Shown here one piece after another: positions 26,318 through 34,841 of a stretch of 64,000 nt of DNA. The translations under genes were made by a program, and so were the position numbers. Below the pieces are notes generated by a model that was given only the letters and a program-made list of their open reading frames with translations, ran no database searches and had not been told where the DNA came from. Each line of letters begins with the position of its first letter. Positions within the stretch are counted from its first letter, which is position 1. The stretch comes from Saccharopolyspora sp. SCSIO 74807. GTDB taxonomy: Bacteria; Actinomycetota; Actinomycetes; Mycobacteriales; Pseudonocardiaceae. The DNA lies in contig NZ_CP146100.1 in the NCBI RefSeq assembly GCF_037023755.1, positions 5,363,501 to 5,427,500 of the forward strand, read 5' to 3'.

Positions 26318-27831
26318 CGGCCGGTCACCTCCGCGGCCATGCGCTCCGCCGTGCGGCGCAGCCCGGTCAGGTCACGCACCACTTGGACCCGGTCGCAGTG
26401 TTCGGCGTAATGCGGCAGGTCGCAGCCCCCGAGGCCCCACGAGTACCGCGGTTCCGGGGTCAGCCAGATGAGTTCCTTGCAGTGCCGGGAAATCTCGTTC
26501 AACCCGGGTAGATTGGCCGGACGCCCGTTGTTGCGCCCATCCCCGAGGATCACGACCGTGGTGCGGCTGTCGATCGCGTCGCGGAAATCAGCGCGGAAGT
26601 CGGCCAAGACGCGTCCGTAGTCGGAGTCGGCGTCGACGTCGAGGGTGTGCCCGTCGAAGATGAGCCCGAGCGCGTGTTCGGCCGGGTGCGCGCTGAACAG
26701 CGCGGTCACCTCGACGATTTCGGCCACGAACGCGAAGCTGCGAACCTTGCGGAACTGGTTCTGCAAGCCGTGCACCAAGTGGAGCGTGAACCGAGCGGTG
26801 GCTCGCACGGACAGGCTCACGTCGGCGAGCACCACCAACCGCGGCTTGTCCTCGCGACGCCGCACGGTGACCGGCCGGAACGGCACGCCGTCGAAGCGCA
26901 TGTTGCGACGCATCGTGCGCGCCGAGTCGATGCGTCCTCGCGGAGAAACCACGCGCCGGCTGGTGAGCCCGCCGCGGAGGCTGCGGGCGAGTTGGTCGAG
27001 TGATCGCTCGAGTTCGTCACGCTCACCTTGGTCGACGTGGTCCGAGCAGGACGGATCATCGACCTCGGAAGCGGAGTGCCCGGCCGCCAGCAGGCGGGCG
27101 ATGTGTTGCTCGAGCGCTTCCGGGAGGTTGTTCAACAGCCCGGACAGCCGGGCGCGCAACTCCTCGGCGTCATCGAGGTCTCCATCGTCGCGCGCACTGG
27201 TGGGGTCGGTGAGCGGGCTGAGCCATCCCAGCAGGGCGTCCTGCTGCTGATCGCTGAGGTCGGCGTCGATGCGGTGCGCGTTGGCCGCGGACAACCGGCC
27301 GGGCGGTGGTGTGCCGCCCATCCGGTCGGTCTCCAGCTGCACGTGATCGCTGTTGCCGATGCTGGCCACGTCGTCCTGGGAGAGCATGAGCTCGTCTTCC
27401 GAATCGGAGCTCATGCTGATCGGGTTGAGCTCCGGGTGCGGGCTGTAGCGTTCGACGAGGTCGTTGTCGTCGAACAGATCACCGACCGCTGCGTCCGGGC
27501 TTTCCATGTCCGCCCGTGGTGGGCGCTGCTCGACGTCTCCGAGGACGAAGTCCTCCAGCGGTTCACCGCCGCCCTGGGATCGCCCTTCGTGTCCCTCGCT
27601 CACGGCCGCGGCAGGCGCCTCGACGAATACGATGTGGAAGAGTTCGTCGAACACCGGGTCGTCGCGGTGATCCTTGATCAAGGCGCTCCGGAGTGCTTCC
27701 CGGAACGCCGGCCGCTGCGCCAACACCCCGGGGGCGCACAGCGCGCGCAGCGCGTCGACGACTTCGGAGACCGATATGCGCACGTTCCGCGCGCGCAACG
27801 AGCGAGCGAAACGCAAGATCGTGAACTCCAT
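26314..27831 (-). CDS. VWA-domain protein, CoxE-like
   Basis: A 505-residue protein. The N-terminal 60 residues form a helical CoxE-type segment (RFARSLRARNVRISVSEVVD). A long acidic, low-complexity linker follows, and a C-terminal von Willebrand A domain has a MIDAS-like metal site (VVLADVSLSVRATARF) and GHTLDVDADSDYG. Proteins of this type pair with MoxR-family AAA ATPases, encoded here 10 bases upstream, to insert metals or remodel dehydrogenases. The likely client is the methanol dehydrogenase encoded first in the operon. The start is ATG 27831 with GGAGCG near it. Confidence 0.85.
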   Translation of the reverse strand: MEFTILRFARSLRARNVRISVSEVVDALRALCAPGVLAQRPAFREALRSALIKDHRDDPVFDELFHIVFVEAPAAAVSEGHEGRSQGGGEPLEDFVLGDVEQRPPRADMESPDAAVGDLFDDNDLVERYSPHPELNPISMSSDSEDELMLSQDDVASIGNSDHVQLETDRMGGTPPPGRLSAANAHRIDADLSDQQQDALLGWLSPLTDPTSARDDGDLDDAEELRARLSGLLNNLPEALEQHIARLLAAGHSASEVDDPSCSDHVDQGERDELERSLDQLARSLRGGLTSRRVVSPRGRIDSARTMRRNMRFDGVPFRPVTVRRREDKPRLVVLADVSLSVRATARFTLHLVHGLQNQFRKVRSFAFVAEIVEVTALFSAHPAEHALGLIFDGHTLDVDADSDYGRVLADFRADFRDAIDSRTTVVILGDGRNNGRPANLPGLNEISRHCKELIWLTPEPRYSWGLGGCDLPHYAEHCDRVQVVRDLTGLRRTAERMAAEVTGR

Positions 27832-27841
27832 GACCGCTCCT

Positions 27842-29002
27842 TCAACCGCGGCGGCGGAACTTGGAGGTGAACGACCGCTCCCCTTGTCCGGTGCTGACCC
27901 GCGGCCGCGCGGGCTGCCCGTCGACGGCCGGTTGGCTGCGTTCGCCGTACGTTCCGGGGCCGTGCCTGCCGGGGTGGTCCTTGGCGCTGCGCACCGTCCG
28001 GCCCTCTCGATCAGCCGGCGCGTGTTCGGTTGCGGCGTCCACTTGAGCCGGCACCGAGGCGGGTTCGGGGATCTCGCCCTGGACGAGCGCCGCCAACTGC
28101 TCGCGGGCTCGGGCGAGATCCTTGTCGTACTTGAGGACCACCGACAACGTCTCGTCCAGTTCGGCCGTGCCGAGCTCGGAAATGCCGAGGACCGCCAGCG
28201 TGCGCGCCCAGTCGATGGCCTCGGAGATGCTTGGCGGCTTGCGCAAGTCGAGTTCCCGGAGCCCGCGCACGACCTGCACCAGGTGCTCGGCGACGGCGTC
28301 GCCGAGGCCGGTTCCCTTGGACTGGATGATCTGCAGTTCGCGATCGGCATCGGGATAGTCGAGGAACAGGTGCAGGCAACGCCTCTTCAACGCCGCAGAC
28401 AGATCGCGGGTGTTGTTGGAGGTCAACACGACGTACGGCGCGTGGCGGGCGACGAAGGTTCCGATCTCGGGTATCGAGATCTGGCCTTCGGCCAAGACCT
28501 CCAGCAGCACGGCCTCCAGCGCCTCGTCGGCGCGGTCGATCTCGTCGACGAGCAGGACCACCGGGGCCTCGGAGCGGATCGCTTCGAGCAGGGGGCGCGA
28601 GGAGAGGAAGCGCTCGGAGAAGAACACGTCGTCGTGCGAACCGATCTGCTCGATGGCCTCGGCGATGCCGGTCGAGCTCTCGACGATGTCACCGATCTTC
28701 TCGCGCAGCATCTGGGTGTAGAGCATCTGCTTGCCGTAGTCCCACTCGTACAGGGCGCGGCTTTCGTCCTGCCCCTCGTAGCACTGCAACCGCACCACGC
28801 GGCGACCGGTGCTGTCGGCCAGCGCGTGGGCGAGCTCGGTCTTGCCGACGCCGGCCGGGCCTTCCAGCAGCACCGGTTTGATCAGCCGGGTCAGCAGGTA
28901 CACGGTGGTCGCCAACCTCCGGTCGGCCAGGTAACCCACCTCCGCCAGCCGGCTGATCGTGTGCTCGACGGAGTCGAATTCGTAGCTCGGCGTGGGATTC
29001 AC
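27842..29002 (-). CDS. MoxR-family AAA+ ATPase
   Basis: A 386-residue chaperone-type ATPase. Walker A is EGPAGVGKTELA, Walker B is VVLLVDEIDRAD, the sensor is VVLTSNNTRDLSAALKRRC, and the lid follows. The last 80 residues are basic and disordered (ending TSKFRRRG) and are longer than usual. The start is GTG 29002 (VNPTPSYEF) behind AAAGGCGAG; the open frame continues far upstream through the methanol dehydrogenase in another frame but is not coding there. It lies between mno and the VWA gene on one transcript, so it probably activates the methanol dehydrogenase, as MoxR does for quinoprotein enzymes. Confidence 0.9.
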   Translation of the reverse strand: MNPTPSYEFDSVEHTISRLAEVGYLADRRLATTVYLLTRLIKPVLLEGPAGVGKTELAHALADSTGRRVVRLQCYEGQDESRALYEWDYGKQMLYTQMLREKIGDIVESSTGIAEAIEQIGSHDDVFFSERFLSSRPLLEAIRSEAPVVLLVDEIDRADEALEAVLLEVLAEGQISIPEIGTFVARHAPYVVLTSNNTRDLSAALKRRCLHLFLDYPDADRELQIIQSKGTGLGDAVAEHLVQVVRGLRELDLRKPPSISEAIDWARTLAVLGISELGTAELDETLSVVLKYDKDLARAREQLAALVQGEIPEPASVPAQVDAATEHAPADREGRTVRSAKDHPGRHGPGTYGERSQPAVDGQPARPRVSTGQGERSFTSKFRRRG

Positions 29003-29082
29003 GGACTCGCCTTTCCACGTGGTTTCGACTGGCCGGTGCCCGCCCGCGCATCGGCGGGCGGGCACCGGAGGAGGACTCGACC

Positions 29083-30375
29083 TCAGCTCACCAGGTCTTC
29101 CAGGTCCCCGTTGAAGGCGTGCTCGACGACCGGGCGAACGGTCTCGAACGTCGTCTCCTTGGGGTTCCCCGGCGTGCAGCTGTCGCCGAGGATGTGCCGG
29201 GAGACGCGATCCACGTCTTCCTTGTCGCCCTTGATCGCCGTGCGCTTCTGGTAGAACTTCGTGGGCCCCTGACCGAGGCGGTTCTTCTCGTGGGTGTCCT
29301 GGGTGATGTCGGTGAGCTTCTCCGGAATGCCCACGTCGCGCAGGAGCCGGATCGCGGCGTCCACTGCGGCGTCCGCGGCCTTGACGTCCGTCATTCCGTG
29401 GGTGTCCACGCCCAGCGCCTCGGCAAGCTTGGCGTACTGCTTGTAGGCCACCGGCAGGTTCCAGGCCCACACGCGCGGCAGTGCGATCGCGTTGTTCAGG
29501 CCGTGGTGGGTGTCGTAGAACGCGCTGACCGCGTGCGAGATCGAGTGCACCACGCCGAGGCCGCCGGAGTTGAAGGCCTGCCCCGCGATGTACTGCGCGT
29601 ACATCATCCCTTCGCGGGCGGCCAGGTTCTGACCGTTCCACGTGGCGGTGCGCAGGTGCTGGCCGACGAGCTCGGCAGCGTGCCGCGCCTGCCCCATCGA
29701 CGGGGTGAAGTCGAGTCGGGCGACGTAGGGCTCGGAGGCGTGCGCGAGCACGTCGAAACCGCACTGGGCGCTGAAGTGCGTCGGCAGGTCGTAGTACAGC
29801 ACCGGATCATCGATGGCCAGCGTGCTCACCGAGTGGTCGTCGAAGGCGACGTACTTGTGCGGGTTGTCCGGGTCAGTGGTCGTATCCGTGATCACGTACG
29901 CCCACGAGGTCTCCGAGCCGGTTCCTGCAGTGGTGGACACCGCGATGTGCGGCGGGTTCTTCGAATTCTCGCTCTTGTTGAACCCTTCGAATTCATTCAC
30001 GTTCCGCCCGTCGTGCGCCACCGAGATCCGCGCGCCCTTGCAAGCATCGTGGGAGGACCCACCGCCGATGGAGACGAAGCCGTCGCACTTGTTCTCCTGG
30101 TAGAGCTGCACCGAATCCATGACGTTGTAGTCCTTGGGATTCGACTCCACCTGGTCGTACAGCACGGGATCGAGCCCGTGGTACTTCAGCGACTCGAAGA
30201 TCTTGTGCACGATGTCGGTGCCGCGAAGTCCAGAGGTCATCACGAGCGGGCGACGCATCCCGATCTTCAGCGCTTCCGGGCCGATCATCTCGTGCGACCC
30301 AGGCCCTAGAAGTGCTCGGGGAACCGGGTGGAACTCCTTGAGCGGGAAGGGCTTGAACAGCTCTTCGACCTGCAT
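29083..30375 (-). CDS. mno: NDMA-dependent methanol dehydrogenase
   Basis: A 430-residue iron-family dehydrogenase close to methanol:NDMA oxidoreductase of Amycolatopsis and mycobacteria. It opens with MQVEELFKPFPLKEFHPVPR. The cofactor loop is SIGGGSSHDACKGA and the metal ligands lie in FDVLAHASEPY and HSISHAVSAFYDTHHG. The enzyme oxidises methanol and other alcohols with a tightly bound NAD(H), and re-oxidation depends on mycofactocin, whose genes start divergently 417 bases away. The second ATG was chosen because AGGAG is six bases upstream. It heads the operon mno-moxR-VWA-mftM. Confidence 0.9.
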   Translation of the reverse strand: MQVEELFKPFPLKEFHPVPRALLGPGSHEMIGPEALKIGMRRPLVMTSGLRGTDIVHKIFESLKYHGLDPVLYDQVESNPKDYNVMDSVQLYQENKCDGFVSIGGGSSHDACKGARISVAHDGRNVNEFEGFNKSENSKNPPHIAVSTTAGTGSETSWAYVITDTTTDPDNPHKYVAFDDHSVSTLAIDDPVLYYDLPTHFSAQCGFDVLAHASEPYVARLDFTPSMGQARHAAELVGQHLRTATWNGQNLAAREGMMYAQYIAGQAFNSGGLGVVHSISHAVSAFYDTHHGLNNAIALPRVWAWNLPVAYKQYAKLAEALGVDTHGMTDVKAADAAVDAAIRLLRDVGIPEKLTDITQDTHEKNRLGQGPTKFYQKRTAIKGDKEDVDRVSRHILGDSCTPGNPKETTFETVRPVVEHAFNGDLEDLVS

Positions 30376-30792
30376 TCGCATCTCCTCTCGCCGCGCTTTG
30401 CCGAACCGTGCGTTCACGCGGTTCGGACTACCCAAGTGATCGGCGTCACTGAAATCTGACGCTAGGGCTTTCAGCGCGGCGAGCGGAAGACGTCGCGCGG
30501 CGAACCGACGCTTCGGCGAGGCAAGAACGACTGATCGGGCCGGACGGATCCTGCCTACGTGGGCAGGAAATCGTTGTCCACTCCGCAGGAAACGAGCCGC
30601 ACCGCACGTCTCGGACGGCGACCATCCACCTCTGGTATCGAGTGGGACAGGTTGCGACCCTGACCAACCGGACAGGAAATCCGTGCCCGCTCGCACGGCG
30701 ACCGTGCTGCGCGGCGCCGACTAACTTCAGCACCTGCTCCGTTTTCCACCCCGCTTCGCGCTGCGAAAAGCACGACCAGGAGGAATTGCCCG
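30376..30792. promoter_or_regulatory. Divergent control region between mno and mftA
   Basis: No gene is visible. The region must hold promoters for mno (minus) and mftA (plus). It contains three direct copies of CAGGAAA (30564-30570, 30586-30592, 30673-30679) and an inverted repeat CCTGCC/GGCAGG (30550-30567). These are candidate binding sites for MnoR or a mycofactocin regulator. No match to a known operator is claimed. Confidence 0.45.
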
Positions 30793-30894
30793 ATGAGTGA
30801 GCAGAACAGTGCCGAGCAACCACCCGCCGAGGACATCGAGAACGACGTGCTGGTCGAGGAGGTTTCGATCGACGGGATGTGCGGTGTCTACTGA
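30793..30894 (+). CDS. mftA: Mycofactocin precursor peptide MftA
   Basis: A 33-residue peptide starting at ATG 30793 behind AGGAGG. It ends in IDGMCGVY, the signature C-terminus of the mycofactocin precursor. The final Val-Tyr pair is converted by MftC into the redox core, with decarboxylation of Tyr and ring formation. The N-terminal part is an acidic leader (EDIENDVLVEEV) recognised by MftB. Its last 11 bases overlap mftB. This is a firm identification because the C-terminal octapeptide is specific for the family. Confidence 0.97.
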   Translation: MSEQNSAEQPPAEDIENDVLVEEVSIDGMCGVY

Positions 30895-31192
30895 GGACCG
30901 CTCCTCCGGGGTTCCGGTCCCGGAGGATTCCTCGGAGTTCCACCCGGACCGCGCCTACCGGCTCAGTGCCGACGTAGCGCTCCGCGCGGAGCATTTCGGC
31001 GCGCTCGCGTACCACTTCGGCACCCGCAAGCTGTCGTTCCTGAAGACACCGCAGCTGGTGGAACTCGTGACGAACCTGCACCAGCATCCTTCCGCACGAT
31101 CCGCGGTGAGCCACCTGCCTGGCGCCGAGCGAGCGAGCTACCTGCGCGCCCTGGCCGGATTGGCCGGTGCGCGCATGATCGTGCCCGCTTGA
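30884..31192 (+). CDS. mftB: Mycofactocin peptide chaperone MftB
   Basis: A 102-residue RiPP recognition element (PqqD-like winged helix). It starts at GTG 30884 inside the mftA stop region. Family features are FHPDRAYRLSADVALRAEHF, GALAYHFGTRKLSFLKTPQL and the C-terminal helix ERASYLRALAGLAGARMI. It binds the MftA leader and presents the C-terminal Val-Tyr to MftC. The overlap with mftA suggests translational coupling. It is followed by mftC after 30 bases. Confidence 0.93.
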   Translation: MSTEDRSSGVPVPEDSSEFHPDRAYRLSADVALRAEHFGALAYHFGTRKLSFLKTPQLVELVTNLHQHPSARSAVSHLPGAERASYLRALAGLAGARMIVPA

Positions 31193-31222
31193 GCGCGCCC
31201 CACCGCAGTCGAAAGGTCAGCT

Positions 31223-32446
31223 ATGCACGCACCTCTGAAAACCAGCACCGGCGGCACCTCGCAGGTACTGCCGCTCGTCGAGCAGTTCAAGTCCGGGTTG
31301 GCGTCACCGATCTGCCTGACCTGGGAGTGGACCTACGCCTGCAACCTGTCCTGCGCGCACTGCCTGTCCTCATCCGGTCGCCGCGATCCGGACGAGCTGG
31401 GCACCGACGAGATCAAGTCCGTGATCGACGAGCTGGAGCGGATGCAGGTCTTCTACGTCAACATCGGCGGTGGGGAACCCACCGTGCGCCCGGACTTCTG
31501 GGAACTCGTCGAGTACGCGGTCGACCATCACGTCGGTATCAAGTTCTCCACCAACGGCTACCGCATCACCCAGGAGCGGGCACGCTGGCTGGCCGAGGCC
31601 GACTACGTGGACGTGCAGATATCACTGGACGGCGCCACACCCGAAGTCAACGACGCCGTACGCGGCCCGGGCTCGTACACCACCGCGATGCGGGCGATGG
31701 AGAACCTCGCAGCCGCCGGGATGCGGGGGTTCAAGATCTCGGTGGTGATGACCAGCCAGAACGTCGGCCAGCTCGACGAGTTCAAGCGCATCGCCGACCA
31801 CTTCGACGCCCAGCTGCGCATCACCCGCCTGCGCCCGTCGGGACGCGGCGCGGACGTGTGGGACGAACTGCACCCCACCGCCGCGCAACAGCGCCGGCTC
31901 TACGACTGGTTGGTGGCGCACGGCGAGGACGTACTCACCGGTGACTCGTTCTTCCACCTCAACGCCCTCGGATCGGACCCGCTGCCCGGACTGAACCTGT
32001 GCGGGGCGGGCCGGGTCGTGTGCCTGATCGATCCGGTCGGAGACGTCTACGCCTGCCCATTCGCCATTCACGACGCTTTCCACGCGGGCAACATCCGCGA
32101 GGCGGGGTTCGGGCCGGTGTGGCGGGATTCAGAGCTCCTCAACGACCTGCGACGTCCGCAGACCGGCGGAGCGTGCGTCTCGTGCTCCGCCTACGACGCC
32201 TGCCAAGGTGGCTGCATGGCCGCGAAGTTCTTCACCGGCCTGCCCCTCGACGGCCCCGATCCCGAGTGCGTCAAGGGCCACGGTGAGGCCGAGCTGGCCC
32301 GGGTCGACGCGCAACAGGCACCACGTCCGGCGCAGGACCACTCCAAACCCAATGCCAAGCGACAACAGGTGATGCTCGGACTCCCCGGGCTGCGCCAGCG
32401 TCCGGACCGCGCCTGCGACCAGAGCCCGCTCGCGGGCTTGTCCTGA
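31223..32446 (+). CDS. mftC: Mycofactocin radical SAM maturase MftC
   Basis: A 407-residue radical SAM/SPASM enzyme. The SAM iron-sulfur cluster motif is CNLSCAHC, with NIGGGEPTVRPDF for SAM binding. The C-terminal SPASM region holds further Cys residues (NLCGAGRVVCLID, VYACPFAI, CVSCSAYDACQGGCMA) for two auxiliary clusters. The enzyme oxidatively decarboxylates the last Tyr of MftA and cross-links it to Val. The last 50 residues (after HGEAELARVDA) are more basic and variable. The gene is in the usual position between mftB and mftD. Confidence 0.96.
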   Translation: MHAPLKTSTGGTSQVLPLVEQFKSGLASPICLTWEWTYACNLSCAHCLSSSGRRDPDELGTDEIKSVIDELERMQVFYVNIGGGEPTVRPDFWELVEYAVDHHVGIKFSTNGYRITQERARWLAEADYVDVQISLDGATPEVNDAVRGPGSYTTAMRAMENLAAAGMRGFKISVVMTSQNVGQLDEFKRIADHFDAQLRITRLRPSGRGADVWDELHPTAAQQRRLYDWLVAHGEDVLTGDSFFHLNALGSDPLPGLNLCGAGRVVCLIDPVGDVYACPFAIHDAFHAGNIREAGFGPVWRDSELLNDLRRPQTGGACVSCSAYDACQGGCMAAKFFTGLPLDGPDPECVKGHGEAELARVDAQQAPRPAQDHSKPNAKRQQVMLGLPGLRQRPDRACDQSPLAGLS

Positions 32447-32499
32447 GCGGCCCCGCTGACTGCCCCGCCCCGTTCGCCGATGTGAAAGAGGAAGTGCCC

Positions 32500-33666
32500 A
32501 TGGGTAGAGGCTGGTTCGAAACGGTCGCCGAAGCACAGCGCCGCGCGCGAAAACGCCTCCCGGCATCGGTCTACAGCGCCTTGATCGCCGGTGCCGAGCA
32601 GGGCAGCACGCTCGAAGACAACCAGGCGGCGTTCACGGAGCTGGGTTTCGCGCCGCACGCGGCGGATCTCTACGGGCAACGAGACCTCGGCACCACGGTG
32701 ATGGGCCAGTCGCTCTCGTTGCCCGTGCTCATCTCCCCCACCGGTGTGCAAGCCGTGCATCCGGACGGTGAAGTGGCCGTCGCGCGCGCCGCTGCCGCCC
32801 GCGGTACAGCCATGGGGCTGAGCGGATTCGCGAGCAAACCCGTCGAAGAAGTCGTCCGGGCCAACCCGCAAACCTTCTTCCAGACCTATTGGGTGGGCAG
32901 CCGCGACGACATCGAACGGCGGATGCAGCGTGCGCGCGAGGCCGGCGCGATCGGCCTGATCGCCACCACCGACTGGTCCTTCTCGCACGGCCGGGACTGG
33001 GGCAGCCCCGCGATCCCGGAGAGGATGAACCTGCGCACCAAGCTCAAGTACGCCCCGCAGGCGCTGACGCACCCCGGCTGGTTCGCCGAGTTCGCCAAGC
33101 GACGCCAGATCCCCGACCTGACTGTTCCGAACATGCAGCAAGGTGACGATGCGGCGCCGACCTTCTTCGGCGCCTACGGCACCTGGATGTTCACCCCGCC
33201 GCCGAGCTGGGAGGACATCACCTGGATGCGCAAGCAGTGGGACGGGCCCTTCATGCTCAAAGGCATCTGCCGGGTCGATGATGCCAAGCGCGCCGTGGAC
33301 GCAGGGGTCACCTCGATCTCCGTGTCCAACCACGGCGGCAACAACCTCGACGGCACACCGGCGAGCATTCGCGCACTACCCGCGATCACCGACGCAGTGG
33401 GCGATCAAGTAGAAGTGCTGCTCGACGGCGGAGTGCGGCGCGGTACCGATGTCGTCAAAGCGCTCGCACTCGGCGCCCGGGCGGTCATGATCGGTCGCGC
33501 CTACCTCTGGGGCCTGGCGGCCAACGGGCAAGCGGGTGTCGAGAACGTACTCGACATCCTGCGCGGCGGGATCGACTCCGCCCTGCTCGGGCTCGGACAC
33601 CGCTCGGTGCACGAACTCGGCCGGTCCGACCTCCTAGTTCCACCCGGATTCGCAAGAGGGCTCTGA
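32500..33666 (+). CDS. mftD: Mycofactocin dehydrogenase MftD (FMN-dependent)
   Basis: A 388-residue FMN-dependent alpha-hydroxy-acid-dehydrogenase fold. The barrel motifs LPVLISPTGVQAVHPDGEVA, the Lys in FMLKGI, SNHGGNNLDG and LLDGGVRRGTDVVKALALGA bind FMN. MftD oxidatively deaminates the released core to give premycofactocin. The substrate-site Arg found in lactate oxidases (SNHGGRQ) is Asn here, as is usual for MftD. The start ATG 32500 follows AGAGGAAG. It is the last mft gene: no mftE peptidase or mftF glycosyltransferase follows, so these must be elsewhere or absent. Confidence 0.94.
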   Translation: MGRGWFETVAEAQRRARKRLPASVYSALIAGAEQGSTLEDNQAAFTELGFAPHAADLYGQRDLGTTVMGQSLSLPVLISPTGVQAVHPDGEVAVARAAAARGTAMGLSGFASKPVEEVVRANPQTFFQTYWVGSRDDIERRMQRAREAGAIGLIATTDWSFSHGRDWGSPAIPERMNLRTKLKYAPQALTHPGWFAEFAKRRQIPDLTVPNMQQGDDAAPTFFGAYGTWMFTPPPSWEDITWMRKQWDGPFMLKGICRVDDAKRAVDAGVTSISVSNHGGNNLDGTPASIRALPAITDAVGDQVEVLLDGGVRRGTDVVKALALGARAVMIGRAYLWGLAANGQAGVENVLDILRGGIDSALLGLGHRSVHELGRSDLLVPPGFARGL

Positions 33667-33872
33667 AACAGCACGTACTACGGCCACAACGCACCACGCC
33701 ACCGACCTGCTCACCAGCCCGCACCACCAACGACGCGGTGTGGACCAGTTGTATTCCCGCCGCGCCGAGGCCAGGATCCCGACCGGGATCATGACGACGA
33801 AAGCGCCGATGAAGAACTGGCCGTCGAGCTCCGCGCGGTGCCCTGGTCGCGGGCAATGGGCTGCGTACCGAG

Positions 33873-34811
33873 ATGAGCGCCGCCGCTCAGGAATGCGCGA
33901 ACCGCATCGAAGAGGCCAAAGGAATGCGGTTCCAGGAACCCCCGGGCACGTTGGATCTGATCAGCCAGGGACGGGATTTCATCCGGGAGAACAAAGATGC
34001 TCTCAAAAACATCTCCGAGGCCCTGAAGATCGTCTCCGCGGGACTCGCGGTCGTTGGCCTTGCCTTGCAGGCCATCCCGGTGGTCGGCAATGCCGTCGGA
34101 GGAGCGTTCCTAGTGGCCGCCGGGATCACCGGCGGCGCCGCGCTGGCCATCGACGCCGGCATCTACGCCGCCACCGGCGAAGGCAGCCTCACCTCAATTT
34201 TGGTCGACACCGCGTTGACGGTCATTCCCATAGGCAAGTTGGCGAAACTCGGCAAAGCTGCCTTCAGCATGGCCAAGGACTGGCGTTTTCTTGCACGCCC
34301 CACGTCACACATTTCCGAACCGGCGATCCACGCAGGCTCGGCGAATCCGGCCATGAGGAGGTGGTTCCTCCGTGATCAGCACTCGTGGATGAATGGCGAA
34401 AATGCCATCAATGCCCCTCGGTTCAATGCGAGCACACCTGGCTACGTGGAGAACTGCTCGAACAACGTGGCCACCGTTGAACATCGGTTGAACGGGGTCG
34501 AGGTCTCGACCGCACCGTTGCACAACCCGCGGTGGCCGGATCCGGCCGCACTGGGCAATCCCAATGCCAGGTTCCAGGACGTGTCCAGCTATGATGACAT
34601 CATCAAGGACATGCACGCCCGCGGTGCAGGATCACGTGGTGTGGTCTACATCAATCGTCCGGGCAACCCGGACTTGTTCATAAAGCCCACGGCCCACGTG
34701 TTCAACGTCCATCACGGCCCGCACGGGGTGGAGTTCCTTGATGGCCAAACGGGTAATCTCGCGGAGCTGGAACAAAATGTCGACCGCATTGGATACATGC
34801 CGTACCGGTAG
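33873..34811 (+). CDS. Papain-like polymorphic toxin (Tox-PL-type), 5' truncated
   Basis: The C-terminal 120 residues form a papain-fold toxin domain: the nucleophile Cys in ENCSNNVATVEHRL, SRGVVYINRPG, the His of HVFNVHHGPHG, and the acidic residue of FLDGQTGNLAELE. Such domains deamidate or cleave target proteins in rival cells. The middle has two long hydrophobic segments (SAGLAVVGLALQAIPVVGNA and the next), the usual pre-toxin region of type VII-secreted toxins. Protein-like sequence continues before the ATG (ALVAGNGLRTE), but a stop at 33811 cuts it off. The N-terminal secretion module is therefore missing and the gene is probably an orphan toxin module. An immunity gene follows after 30 bases. 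Confidence 0.7.
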   Translation: MSAAAQECANRIEEAKGMRFQEPPGTLDLISQGRDFIRENKDALKNISEALKIVSAGLAVVGLALQAIPVVGNAVGGAFLVAAGITGGAALAIDAGIYAATGEGSLTSILVDTALTVIPIGKLAKLGKAAFSMAKDWRFLARPTSHISEPAIHAGSANPAMRRWFLRDQHSWMNGENAINAPRFNASTPGYVENCSNNVATVEHRLNGVEVSTAPLHNPRWPDPAALGNPNARFQDVSSYDDIIKDMHARGAGSRGVVYINRPGNPDLFIKPTAHVFNVHHGPHGVEFLDGQTGNLAELEQNVDRIGYMPYR

Positions 34812-34841
34812 GTGCGCGACAGGTTGAGGAGTGCAGCTGGA

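Noticed and set aside
27842-29764. Upstream extension of the MoxR ATPase frame to 640 codons
   Set aside because: The extra part is antisense-like Arg-rich sequence inside the methanol dehydrogenase gene; a GTG with a ribosome binding site at 29002 gives the family start.
31189-31944. Plus-strand frame of 251 codons inside mftC
   Set aside because: It is an alternate frame of the clearly identified radical SAM gene and is Arg/His-rich.
33485-33856. Hydrophobic stretch on the minus strand after mftD
   Set aside because: It contains a membrane-like segment in one frame but no start, no family and overlaps mftD; too weak to call a transporter relic.
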